Part shown: positions 1 through 11,900 of the stretch, piece by piece
Layout of the letters: each line of letters starts with the position of its first letter
Position numbering within the stretch: position 1 is the first letter of the stretch
Origin: Orthonyx spaldingii
Lineage: Eukaryota > Chordata > Aves > Passeriformes > Orthonychidae
Assembly: GCA_013397795.1 (NCBI GenBank)
Contig: VZTJ01000638.1
Span: 547,966 to 611,965, forward strand
Length of the DNA: 64,000 bases
Reading direction: 5' to 3'
Notes under the pieces: model-generated
The model's input: the letters and a program-made list of their open reading frames with translations, nothing else
Told to the model about the DNA's origin: nothing
The model's database searches: none
Program-made: the position numbers and the translations under genes

Positions 1-771
1 AACTGGATATTGCCCTGCACAACTGACACTTCAGACGCATTCAAGTAGACCAAATACAATTACCTTCACTGAAATTTAGCCAGGACATTATGCAATCTTT
101 AACAGCAGTCTGAATCTCTATTTTTATATCTCTGATAAAAAGGAGCACCTAGAGCTCTCCAGGTTTCTGTCATCATTAGTTAGCACATTGCTTCATTTTG
201 ATCAGAAACAAGATTGGTTCTCATTCGCTGACTTTGCTTGGTGCAGTTCTACAGAGTTTCAGAAAGGTTCTCCAAAGCAAGCACCAGAAAATTCTTACCG
301 TGTCTGACACGAACTTAATACAAAATGAATAGGCTGAAGTTCCCCTTTACTTTCTACTATATATGTTCTTTTGATGTTGTTGCTATTTTTGTTGTTTTTG
401 AGGGATGGAAGTTTTAACTGTATGAGTAGTAGAAACTACTTAGAGAGGGTCCATTTTTGCCATGCTTGCCAGACAGAGATGACCTTGCTGAGAATTTAAT
501 GAAAATAGAAGTTAAAGAATTGGATCAGAATGTTAAAAATTATTACAGAAAGGAAGATTCCTTGTAGGGTACACCTTAGTGCTTCAGCAATGTGCAGGCA
601 ACAGCACAAACTAAAGCTTGAAACCAACTTGGTGGCTTCCCTCATTAGCAGGGATATTTGCCTCAGATCCACTCTGCTTAGCACTCTCCAGCTGTACAAG
701 GTTATTGTGGCACTGATAATTTTCTGTGGCTTCTGAAAATTGTGGAGATATACTTCAACCAGAAAAAAAAA

Positions 772-772
<1 letters not shown>
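1..772. other. Non-coding AT-rich sequence, nothing recognised
   Basis: The open frames here are under 70 codons, overlap on opposite strands and resemble no protein family I know. I see no repeat family, tRNA or CpG cluster. It is ordinary unique sequence leading into the microsatellite that follows. Confidence 0.6.
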
Positions 773-854
<82 letters not shown>

Positions 855-900
855 CATCTATCCATCTATCCATCTATCCATCCATCTATTTATCTATCTA
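773..900. repeat. TCTA tetranucleotide microsatellite with TCCA variants
   Basis: About 20 uninterrupted TCTA units run from 773 to roughly 853. They are followed by a mixed tail where TCTA and TCCA units alternate, with one TTTA variant near 890, up to 900. The pure block on the left and the interrupted block on the right suggest expansion at one end. Because the unit is 4 bp, every plus-strand frame reads as an Ile/Tyr/Leu/Ser periodicity, so the open frames crossing it are artefacts. Confidence 0.97.
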
Positions 901-3900
901 GAACAGATGATCTCACTGAAGAAGACTCTGGCACCTTAGTTACAAAGAGCTTTCACTGGTATTTCCTGATTCTCCAGCCAAAGAAATCATCACTAAACCC
1001 TTTTCTCTGGGAGGATGGAACAAAAATTATTTCTCACGCTGGCTTGATGGGATATGTAGTTGAGATTAACAGGTCAAAGAGTTTTAAGAGTCCTATTCAG
1101 AGGACTGTCTAAAGAATATTCTATATAACTAACTTAACTGCTCTCCAGATGGTCAAAACTGAAAAGGCCATCTGAGCAAAAATCAAGTTTTGGAAAGTGC
1201 CATGAGAAATTTTAGCCAGAGGATGTGGATTTTGCTTGTGCTGGCTTCAGTGGAAACAGACTCACTCTAAATATTAATTTATTTTTTTAAAACCCTTAAT
1301 TTCTTACAAAGAAATGTCTGGAAATTCCATGTTGTTATTTTCAAAAGTGATGAGCTCAAATCACAAAATCTGGATCTAGATGCCTAGCAGTGCCAGAAGT
1401 TCAGGAGAGTTTGGACCGAGAAGGCTGGCTCAGGCAAGTGTTGAGTGTTTTCCCAGGATTTTTTGAAGGCCAGTACAAGGGTTTCAAAGAGGAGAGAGGC
1501 ATGTGCAACATGGCAGAGTTACAAAAAAACATCGCTTGGAATTTCCTGGGTTTTGCGAGATTAAAATTGTAAGTCTAATTAGTTTAAGGAAATTAGCTCT
1601 TTATAATAATTTTCATTTTGTATTGAAGAAGTAAGAAAAATTAAAAATAGAATGAGAATGGAAAAATTAATGGGTTTCACTAATTAGTTAATCAGAAAAT
1701 GCTCCTGTCTTAGTGTGGCTGCCCAACACATTAAAAAAGAAAAAAGAGAAAAAAAGTAACCATGACTTTCCTCATACTTTCCAAAACAATATAAGCTTCA
1801 CCTCTGAGCTTGGAACAACTACTTGACATTTCAACTCAGCTCATTTTTTAGCGGTAAGCCGCTGAAGTTGGTGTTTAGGTTGAAATACCATCTCACCATA
1901 ACACTAATACAGACATAGAATAAGTACATACATCCTGGCAAAAATAAACCAGAATTTGTTGCTCCTACTGGCCACATCACATCTACAAGAGTTGCATGCA
2001 CTAATGAAATGTTAAATGGAAGGGAAACCTCTTCTGAGAGCAGACCTTTTCACCAAGTGCTGAACTGGGGATCTCTGACATCTGAAAGCAGCAGGACAAC
2101 TTATTATGCCGTAGGAAAACACATTTCTCTTGACAGTGGTGATCCAGTCTGAGGCCTCACAAGCCACACACTGGTGCACTAAAGAGACATGTGTTAGACA
2201 AGCTGTTTTGTCCCTTGGCTATCACCCTCCTGAGCGCTGAACAGATCTGGATTGGGCTGGCTTAGAAAAAAAAGTCAGATGAAAGCAGTGAAGTTAAGCC
2301 AAGTCAAAACACAACTTTGGTGCAATTCCACCAAGTCCAAGTTATGCTAACAAAACTTCGGTGAGCCTGTCCTTCTCTGCCCAGCCCAGAGCAGCACTTT
2401 CAGGCATTAGCTACAGCACTTGGCTTTCAGCTTTCTGCACCTCTTTGCTATATTTAGTTTGTGAGGTAGCTAAATATGTCTTTTATAATTATTTGAGCTT
2501 GTAACATCTTTGAAACAAAAGAATCTACTCTGCAGGGATGATGCTGAAGCAGTCTGAAGAGCACGTTTTTTTTCCTATAAATAGAGATGCTGAGCTACAC
2601 TCCATTGAAATGGCCAAAAACTTGAAGAAGCCTTTTAATTCCTGCTTACATTGCTCTCAAACTTCAGGCTTATTGTGGAGCTGTTTACTGATTGTCAAGT
2701 CAACTAAATTCACAAGTGGCTACCAGAATGAGATGACAAATAAATACAATACCCACAGCTAGGACTGCTCAGAGCACTGGAGCACATGTGGAGTACCAGG
2801 GAACATCATGTACTGTGCACGTACAGCACACAATCCTTAAACATTCGTAACACTTACTCCAAAACCAGCTTTCTTGCAACAAAGTCTGTAATTGCTTCCT
2901 CAGAAGCATGAATGTGCCTAAGCATGAAAAGTTAAAGTAAAGCTGGTTTTAAGTTGGTAGAGGAAGAGAGAAAAGGAAAGAAGCTTGAAAATGTCTCTGG
3001 TCAAAGAGCCTCTTACTCCTCATTGGGACAACTGGGCAAAAACTAAATAAAAAGAAACGGCGCGCTGTTGAGAGTGAAGCAGACACTGATACTTATCTGG
3101 AGGAACTGGAGTCATATACAAAGGAAATGTCAGAGTGCAGGAGTCATCTCAACTCAGCTCTAGCATCTCCACTAAAGCAAGTGCACCCTGCAGGCTCCAG
3201 AGGGATGCTATGCTGTGCAAGCACACACTCTGGGGTGTCTGGTTTCCAATACTGCTTCAAGGGGACCACCCTAAATTCTGATGTTCTAGCTCTGCTTTTC
3301 ATTACCTTTTCTCTGGAAAACTTGCACTGACTTCAGTGGGAAGGTATCTTAGATGAGAAGTAAGAAACACCACCAACCAGCAGGACGACCTCAATTCAGT
3401 TCAACTCACCTACAGTACAGCTGAAATGCAGTTGTTTCTGGATTCTTAACAAAAAAACCTCTGGTCCATATTTGCCTCACTTACAAGATTGCTTTTGTAC
3501 ACTGGCCTAAGTATACACTGGAGAGGAAAGGCTAAAACTTATAGTTCTTCAGCTGTGCTAATAGGAATATCAGTCCAAAATGTATATAAATCACACCCCA
3601 AAATCTGTCCATACTTTCCCCCGGAGTGTGGCGATCAGTCCGCACACAGGCACTGCTGAACAGCACAACTTGGTAGAAGGACTGGCTGGCCAAAGCATTT
3701 ACCTCTGACAGAAAGTATCAGTAACTCCTTTGTGTCTTTACGGTGCAAACAGGATTTCGGCTTTGCTGATCTTACCAAATTTGGACAAATAAAACACCAA
3801 GTTCCATAAAAATACAGCAGTAATTACAGAGGGAGAAAAGTTGTGTAAAAAGCTCATTTACTGGTTTGCTTGACAAAGTATATTACGATTCAGGTTGCAA

Positions 3901-5025
3901 AAACTGAACAAATGAACAAAACCCCGAACACTTTAAATTCCCCCGAAAAAACCTAAATCTCCTCCCTTCAAAACCTCTCATTTTGGAACGTTTTAAGGAT
4001 TTTCCTTCCCCCTCCCTCCTCCCTTTAAAAATCAATTCTTAACAGTTCTCAAAAGAAATCCTTAGTTCACAAAGACAAATTAAAACATTGCACAGGAAAG
4101 TATCAAAACAAAACATTACCTCTCTTTTGGAAAGACAGACCTTTTTCCTTGCAACGATTTAGTAAATTTGATTTCAATTCAGTGTTTCTGTTGATGTGAC
4201 TTAGCATTTTCAGGCAAAAAAGTTTTGCAGCAGTGTTTATCTAAATAATGAAATACCAAAGACAGCACAAACAGGGAAAAATATCATCTCCCTTAACTAA
4301 AATGTGACTCAGTATCAGAAATGCTGCTGCCGTAAGGCTACTTTGCTACACACCTCCAATTGTTAGCTGCTGTCTGGATCCCCCCATCCTATTATTAGGC
4401 ACCGGCGTTCTGGTGCAGGAAACTTTTATGGGCGGCGTACACAAAGCGTGTCTAATTTCTATCTCGCACTTCATCCTCTCTTCCTTCAGCACAACGTTTC
4501 ATTTTCTTACAGCCTAAACTTCCCCCATTTGCTCACCTAAATGCAGAAAAGCCCAGCATAGGAATCGCTGCCTGACAGCTTTTCAAACTCGGTGTGGAGA
4601 AGGTGCCCAAATGAAATAAATAAATAAACAGAGGAAAGTTTATGAAAGTGAAAGGAACGGCACGGAGCGGCAGGAGCAGCAGCAGGCAGCTCTGTACTCC
4701 TCCTTAGACTGACACAGGTGTATCCCAACTTCACTCACTCAGGCAGGAGAGACAGGGAGACATGCATGAGAATATACGGACACGCCGAGAAGTGCCAGAA
4801 AAGGCACAGGAAGAAGTAAAAGAGAGAAATAAAGCCAAAAGGTGTTATTTATTTTTACAACTCGACAATGAACTTCAATTTTGGCAGAGGATTAAAAACA
4901 GCCCTGGGAATTTATTAAGCTTTTTTTTTTTCTTTTCTATAAAGCTTCAGCACAAAAAGAGAGATTATAAAGGGGATACGCTCACAGAGGCACACATAAA
5001 ATAGGGGGGAACTAAGGAGAGGGAA
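901..5025. other. Non-coding sequence without recognised genes
   Basis: Only short open frames occur (60-80 codons), without recognisable domains. Composition is AT-rich, with A-rich runs near 1730-1755. GC content and CpG rise a little around 4380-4700, where several CpG-containing words cluster in otherwise CpG-poor sequence. I cannot assign a transcript. Confidence 0.55.
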
Positions 5026-5772
5026 ATGAAAGGAAAAGAAAACAAACAGCCTCCTAACAGGCCCATACTGCTAACGGGAGTCCAAATAAAGAGTCATATG
5101 ATATCTGATAGTGCAGGACACGTCGCCAGGAGCTGGAGCGGATTGCCTGCAGGAAGAAAGAGCCAGTGTGTTACTGCTCAAAGAGCTTTTCTTTCCCCTT
5201 CTTTTTATTTTTTTTCCCCTCTCTCTCTTTTCTCCTGTACTGCGAATGTGTTACTCTCAGGTCAGGTCCACGGAGTCCCCAAAAGACAGCTATCGTCTTT
5301 CTCCCTACTTCTGGATGCAGTGACAGCCACTGGAAGATGCCTTCTAGTTGAGATTGAGGGGGCTGAATCTAGGTTTCAGCTCTGTTCTGACCTCTCTCTT
5401 ATATCACCATCTCCAGGACTGCAGATACAAAATTCTCACAAAAAACACATTAGATTAAAAAAATATAAAGGAGGGATGGAGAGGTCAAGTGGGGGGAGAA
5501 TAAAAAAGATTCAGGCAGAAAAAAACCCGAGACTGCTTATCCTATGGAAAACTTCAAAGGCCAAGTCCCATTTCTGCTCTCTTTTGCTTACTTTTCCTGG
5601 GATTTTTTTTTTTTCTTTTTTGGAGAGAGCAAGAGAGGAAAGTCACAGAAAATATTCAGACCATGAAAAACATCAGGAGCTGGGAAAATTCTCTGGAGGA
5701 ATGAGGAAAGCAAGGACCGTAAGTAAAAGAAAGGCATTTGTAATTTGCCAAAAGTTTTTCTATTTGTTATGA
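5026..5772 (+). other. Unassigned 248-codon open frame (probably not coding)
   Basis: This is the longest unbroken reading frame in the window that does not cross N or a microsatellite. The translation has no recognised domain. It has a serine- and phenylalanine-rich stretch near residues 55-75 from a pyrimidine-rich tract, lysine- and arginine-rich patches near residues 140-175 and 210-235, and another phenylalanine run near residue 195 from poly-T. Such composition comes easily from alternating purine-rich and pyrimidine-rich DNA. By a rough stop-codon calculation, a frame this long is uncommon by chance in 64 kb but not impossible. Alternatives are a 5' untranslated or non-coding transcript, or chance. 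I assign no function. Confidence 0.15.
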
Positions 5773-7277
5773 TGGTCCATCCCTCTCGGCCAAGCATTCC
5801 ACGATAAACTGGGGAGCCCACTAAGTACTTTTGGCTTGGCACCACTAGTGCTGCTGCCCATGGAAAGGCAGAACATCTGGGTTACCTGCAGCAAAGGAAC
5901 CTGTGCTCAGGAGCGGGAGACTTCAGCCTGTGAGGACTCCCCAACTTCTGCTGGGAGAGCTGTGCCCACCGCAGCTTTGGAGAGGGAAGAGTCCCAGCTA
6001 ACAAAGCTGGGGGAGTTGCAAGCCCCCAGTCTAGATACTGGTATGAAAGCAAAACTGTGTTTTAAGTGGTGGTTTCACTTGTCATGGACAGTTTCCCTTC
6101 ACTCCTGCAAGGGACGGGCTGTATACTGCAGGATGTTTTGACACTGTAGGGTAGTGAGATTTCTAAAGTGGTGCAAGCAGAGCCCAGGGATGGATTTTTT
6201 TCTCCCCTTCATCATATGAGGAGATGTAAATAGACTAATTCTCTGTGTACACTTACACAATGCATAGGTGTTGCTTAAAAACAGTGTTACCATACATATG
6301 CGATATCTACGTAGCTGTAACAGACAACCTCTTCTGAGGAAAGCCTGCAGCATGAAAATAAAAATCAAGGTATTGTAGTAGTAGTGCAGCCAGAAACAAT
6401 CATCGTAACTCTGCAATAATTTGATCTGGTTTTGTGTATTGTGTGCTGGTGATTTTTAGGGGGGATATAACATACAGTTTCCTGTCTTGTTTTCTGTACC
6501 TCTGCTATATGATGCTGTTCTTAGATTGGCAATTTGTCAAAGCCAGGAAAACACAAATCAATAGAGGAAGAAAGGCAGAATTTGGCTAAAGAAAGCACTT
6601 CCTTAAGCTACTGAATTTGCAACAGTATATATTCTCAAACATCCTAACCACTGCACAGGAGACGCTGTAGAGAAGATTTCCTGTGTGCTATACACTATAT
6701 GCAATAAAATTCAAATCAAACATCTCCTTAAATGTGATGCACTATTCCTTTCTATATGACATGTGCCTTTTTCACGTACAAATAGACAAAGAGTGTATCT
6801 ATAAGAAACACATTCAGAAGAACAAAAAATCTACAGTGCAAGGAAGTCTCTATCCTGAAACCTCAGTCTGGGGCTCGATTGAAGAACTAAACTCAGAAGG
6901 TGAAATGGAGCTATTTAAAAGAAGGTCCCACTGAACAGGAGGAACAAGCAAACAAACAAATAAACAAAAAAAATCCCTGAGCCCCGACTAATCATTTGAG
7001 CTGCCAATAAGAGGTGACTTTTAGACAGATGGTCAGGGAAAAGCTGGGTCCGTGGACACAGACGTTAGTGCCCCATCTGTATTTTAGGATCCTAGCTTCA
7101 ACAAGCCATTACCAACTTTTTTTCTAAGTGACAGAAAGTGAAAGATTTCTGTTCCCACTAATTTGCTTCTCTTTTACCGAAACCACCCCATTTCCCTCTT
7201 TTTTTTCTCCCAGTAAAAATTTGTTGTTTGATTTTTTTTTTTAGTAAACAGAAACTGTTTGCAGTATAACTTCTATG
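5773..7277. other. Non-coding sequence; small AAAC-type simple repeat
   Basis: No gene is recognised. An A-rich run of CAAA/TAAA units lies near 6947-6972. Open frames are short and overlap on both strands, so none is preferred. Confidence 0.5.
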
Positions 7278-7297
7278 CAAAAAAAAAAAAAAANNNA

Positions 7298-7344
<47 letters not shown>
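7278..7344. repeat. Poly-A tract with a 3-N assembly break
   Basis: Adenines run from about 7279 to 7344, interrupted by NNN at 7294-7296 and a TT at 7301-7302. The lysine and phenylalanine runs in the frames crossing it are artefacts. I found no clear retroposon body or target-site duplication beside it, so I call it a homopolymer. It could be the tail of an unrecognised retroposed copy. The NNN suggests the true length was not resolved. Confidence 0.9.
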
Positions 7345-7349
<5 letters not shown>

Positions 7350-8135
7350 GTAAGTTGGCAAAACAGCAATTGGAATTTAAAAAGAGTTTAAAAAAAAGGG
7401 AGAAAAGAACGACATACCAAACTCAGTTCTTCTTGTCCCCCTTCCATTCCTGTTCTTATTAATTCCAAATTATAATTTGGAGGTAAGGAAACTGCATTTC
7501 CTTTCAATCTATTTTGTTGCTGCCACACATTCTGTGCTTTGCTTCTCTCTCTTTCTTTTTAGGAGGGGGAAAAAAAATCCCTAATAAAAATAGAAAAACA
7601 TATCTCAGGCGTTAAGCTCGCTCTCCCCCTTCCTTTGTAAAGAACTCTTTGTTCTCTAGTGAAAATGCTGAAAAAAATCCCCGGGCTCCCTGAAACAAGT
7701 GCAAAACACTTAGAGGCTTTTGGGCTGGCGAGGAGCCAGAAACCCTCCCGCTGTCTGGTTAGGAAGAGAGGAAAGAGAGAGAGAGGAGAGAGAGGGAAAA
7801 AATTGGAGCTTCCTTTAATAGACATAGGAAGCAGGTTCTTTTTTTTTTTTTTCCTTTTTTCCTTTTTTTTTTTCAAAACTGGCGGTCAAGCGTTAAGTAA
7901 CTCCCTGTCTAAATCCACCTGCTGGAAATGAACTTGGGTAACCCCCCCCAGGGGTGCACAAAGAGGAGACACAGTAACACACTCCCGGCTCTTCTCCCGT
8001 CCGCCCCCTCCCCGCTGCCCTGCTTCCATTCTCCCTGCTCCCAGCACACAAATGCCCACAGCTCGCACTCCCCCTGCCACCACCAACCAACGTACCAAAA
8101 TAAACGCTCGCTCCATCTCCTTAAAGAGCAGAGAC
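7345..8135. other. GC-rising, CT-rich left flank of the large gap
   Basis: Sequence moves from A-rich to a mixed purine/pyrimidine block (GA-rich at about 7765-7800, T-rich at about 7839-7874), then to C-rich sequence from about 7940. CpG dinucleotides cluster between about 7980 and 8115 (roughly eight in 140 bp), which is dense for this window. Open frames here run into the N block and cannot be trusted. This is consistent with the edge of a CpG island, though no TATA box or transcript end can be shown. Confidence 0.4.
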
Positions 8136-8706
8136 NNNNNNNNNNNNNNNNNNNNNNNNNNNNNNNNNNNNNNNNNNNNNNNNNNNNNNNNNNNNNNNNN
8201 NNNNNNNNNNNNNNNNNNNNNNNNNNNNNNNNNNNNNNNNNNNNNNNNNNNNNNNNNNNNNNNNNNNNNNNNNNNNNNNNNNNNNNNNNNNNNNNNNNNN
8301 NNNNNNNNNNNNNNNNNNNNNNNNNNNNNNNNNNNNNNNNNNNNNNNNNNNNNNNNNNNNNNNNNNNNNNNNNNNNNNNNNNNNNNNNNNNNNNNNNNNN
8401 NNNNNNNNNNNNNNNNNNNNNNNNNNNNNNNNNNNNNNNNNNNNNNNNNNNNNNNNNNNNNNNNNNNNNNNNNNNNNNNNNNNNNNNNNNNNNNNNNNNN
8501 NNNNNNNNNNNNNNNNNNNNNNNNNNNNNNNNNNNNNNNNNNNNNNNNNNNNNNNNNNNNNNNNNNNNNNNNNNNNNNNNNNNNNNNNNNNNNNNNNNNN
8601 NNNNNNNNNNNNNNNNNNNNNNNNNNNNNNNNNNNNNNNNNNNNNNNNNNNNNNNNNNNNNNNNNNNNNNNNNNNNNNNNNNNNNNNNNNNNNNNNNNNN
8701 NNNNNN
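8136..8706. other. Assembly gap (571 N)
   Basis: An unbroken run of N. Reading frames of 253-299 residues across it are almost entirely unknown residues and mean nothing. It lies between a CpG-rich, CT-rich flank and a GGGA/GAGC-repeat flank, the kind of GC-rich or repetitive sequence that short-read assemblies often lose. Confidence 0.99.
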
Positions 8707-8770
8707 TTGGAACAGGAGGGAGGGAGGGAGGGAGGGAGCGAGAGAGCGAGGGAGAGAGAGCGACACTGCC
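8707..8770. repeat. GGGA/GA-rich simple repeat at the gap edge
   Basis: Immediately right of the gap, GGGA units run for about 25 bp and are followed by GAGAGCGA-type units to about 8762. All bases are purines except a few CpG cytosines. The repeat may extend into the gap. GA-rich tracts of this sort are common in vertebrate CpG-island promoters and 5' untranslated regions, but also occur alone. Confidence 0.8.
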
Positions 8771-8990
8771 AGTCAGGTTAATCATCCCTACTGTAATTAG
8801 CTGTTCGGCTTAGACATAAAACAATTGAATTTGAATGATCTGTCAGTGGGCTCGGCTGAACCAAAGGGGAAATGCGAATATTACAAAAAAGACTGTTGGT
8901 GTATTCAGATAAGCTCGCAGGGAAAATCCTCAAAGGATAACTATTAAAACTTACCACCAAACAAAAAGTAAGATTCAAATGGCATTATAC
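8771..8990. promoter_or_regulatory. Candidate regulatory element right of the gap
   Basis: This block follows the GA repeat and has no simple repeats. It contains a homeodomain-type core (TAATTAGC near 8795), a TGTCA-type word near 8840 and several CpGs in an otherwise CpG-poor region. Balanced composition with dense unique words resembles vertebrate conserved non-coding elements. It also sits next to the CpG-rich gap edge, so it could be proximal promoter sequence. No conservation data are available to me, so this is inference. Confidence 0.25.
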
Positions 8991-11900
8991 AGAGGCCATC
9001 TCCAAAAAGCTGGGAGATCCCTTCCCTCTCTTTTTTACACATCACTGCAGCTTTTGCCGAAATAAACACCTGCACCTTCCCACAGTCTTCCAAGAATACC
9101 TGTCCTGCGGGGTGGGGAAGGGAGTGCAGGTTTGCCTGCTACCTTGGCTCACTTAAAGCAAAACCATGTTGCCCTGCAGTTGAATTTTCCTGATGGATCT
9201 CTGGAATGTTGTGATTCTGGAACTACACAAGCTTCAGGAGCACATCCTTGCCATGCATGTCTGCACAAACACAGACAAATCGAGCACCGGCAGGGTACAG
9301 ATGGAGATGTTGTGAAAAGGCAGTGCTGGGTATTGGGGTAAGACAAGTCTCAGGCACCAAGGAGGTGGAGAAATTATTCCCCCAAATAGGTGGCAAAGTA
9401 ATCTATTTCTTCTACCCTGGGCTGCAAAATGAAGTACAGTTCAAATGGATGGTTTCTGGTGATATCCAGAGCAGTGACAGTGCTGTGTAGCAGGCAAGGC
9501 AGAGATTTATGACACTTGTGCAAAGTCTGCTTCTAAAAGGTGTGGGGCAGTCGGCCTCTCCCCCGGAGAAGGAAGGCAGCAGATAACACCCTGCTCTGAG
9601 AGGCAGCTGTCAGCATGTTTAGCCTCTGGACATCACCGCCCTGCCCTGCCAGAACTTTCCCTTGTCAGATGCAAGGGACCTGCTTTGGGTTTCAGGGCAC
9701 TGAATGTCCCCTCATCAGGGGCTCAGATGTCCCCTCCTGAACAAACAGCACCAAGGGAGGTGTTTGAATTTATTGTGCAAGGCAGGTGTATTGTCTGTGT
9801 TTTAAACACATTTTCTGTATGTCATGCAGGGCTGCAGAGACAACAGCAAATCTGTAATTCCTGATCAGCTCTGTGAACATCTGTTGTATATAAACTTTTA
9901 AATGGGCATAGCTAACCTGCAAGTGCCACTCAAAAGCATGGGAAGAAAGTAGAGAAGGGACTCACAATGCAGCTGACTGCTGGCCTTCAAGAGGGAGTGC
10001 TAGGATTCTCCCCTCACTCTGTATTTTGGGTACAAATGCTTAAAGAAGGAAGAAACAAATGACAGAAGTTCTATCAACTTCTCTATATTAATTTCATCAT
10101 CTTTTTAACATACATCTTCAGGCAAATCTGGCACCAGTTTTTATGTGTTTTGCTTTTAATGGAGAGCTGATGGGAGACATCAATATTATTCATTCCTTCT
10201 ACCAACTTCTGCTATGGGAAAAGGTGGGTTCCTGCCCTTTTCCACCTTATTTTAAAATGTTATTGGCTGGCTGGCTGTGTCCCTTCTGCGTACCAGCCCC
10301 ATTGGGGTCTGTTGACTCAGCACAGTTTACAGAAGCTCTAAATGGTCAACAGAAGGACGCATTGCAGAAGCAAATGGGACATTTGACTTAACGAGGTTAT
10401 TTATGGGGTCTCTTCTCAGCCTCCCCAAAATATGAATAGCTCACATTTGAATTATTATGAAAGGTAAGATGTCCCAAAGAACAGAAAAGGAGATTTCAGA
10501 AAAATATAGTACCACCAAAGGCCTCGACTCCTTTTCAGATGAGATTTTGTAGAGCACAGTGACACAGACAGGTCTCTTCCTGGGTCAGTACCACAGTAAT
10601 AATCCAGCAGAGTGCAAAACAGCTCTGAGCTACATTTCTAATAAAACATGCAGAGGACCTGACCACCTTATGCAGGAATTCAGTGAAGAAACAGTGTACA
10701 GTCATGTAATTACAAGCTATGGTAATGGTACACGGGGCCCTCCCTAAGGTTGCACAGACAACATTAGCTGTGGCATTTCCTAACTTTTAAGTGTTTGACT
10801 TAGTAACATTAACATTACAGGAATGTATTTTCAGTATAATTTCTCAGGCTTTTCTTTAAAAGTCAACTTAGAAACTGTTCCACGTTGCTGTCAAGGCTGA
10901 GGCGGGTTAGCACCTGTGGAGCTGTAATTCAGGACTCCACCACTTCAGCCGGCAGCGCCAGCAGCAGCTCGAGTAAAACGGCACTTACGGGGGGATCAAC
11001 CACTGCAAGACTGTGAGGATACTTCACTCAGTGATTTGACAGTGCCTTCCTGACAAAGAAATTGCTGAGAGACAGGAACCCCAAGCTGACTTTCAAGAAG
11101 GAGAGCAAAGCACACTGCTACGGGAAGAGACCCTTTGGACCCTGGCTCCCCAAACCCGTACATCTTCTGTTGCTGTTGGATTTGCTTCCCTTCAGTTGAC
11201 TCCACAGACTGCTGTTCCTCCTGTTTTGTAGCTTACTTTCTCTCATGTTTTTCCTCCCTCCCTACTCTACCCCTTGTCACAGTCTGCTCCTCATCCCATT
11301 GCCCCAAAAGAGGCATTCCCTCAAATACCACTTCCTCTCTGCTCCATCCCAGGCATGAAGAGACCCTGAGCACAGAGGAAAGCAAACTGCTTAGCATGGT
11401 AAATTAGGCCACGTGGTGTTTCAGACTGCTTTAACTAGACCACTCCTTGCAAGACTGTTTAAAACTAACTCGGGTATCATAATTTGCAATCCACAGTGTA
11501 GACATATCAAAATGTCCTTGTTCTCATTTCCACTGCTTGCTGCCATAGCAACCCCTGGTCAAAAGGAAATTTCCATTGATATCAGAAGGAGCAGCATTTC
11601 ACCCAGGTGAGTTTTTACTATGTGGCACATATTTTATTAGCATGTGTCCCTGATATGGAGATGTCCAAAGCTCCTAGAGCGCTTAATGTAGAGAAGACTA
11701 CTGTTAAGTCCTGCTCTCAGTTGGTCCCCTTCTTCTGAAAGCTACAGAAGTCAAGGATCTCCTGCTTTCTACCTGAATATCATCCAAGAGCGGACTTGGA
11801 GTCTAAATAAATGCAAAAGGCCAGGAGGAGCTCCAGAAAATGTACATCACCTTGCCCTCCTGATATTTTTGCCACAGATTTTAACTCGGATACATGATGA

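Noticed and set aside
726..1112. 128-codon open frame with Ile-Tyr-Leu-Ser repeats
   Set aside because: Produced by translating the TCTA microsatellite; the 4-bp period keeps frames free of stops.
7158..7462. Poly-Phe and poly-Lys open frames
   Set aside because: Poly-A tract artefact, including the NNN.
7559..7931. Lys/Arg-rich 90-105 codon frames on both strands
   Set aside because: Derived from GA-rich and T-rich low-complexity DNA; no domain, and the two strands mirror each other.
7886..8813. Open frames of 253-299 residues on both strands
   Set aside because: Most residues are unknown because the frames cross 571 N; the real flanking parts are short and low complexity.
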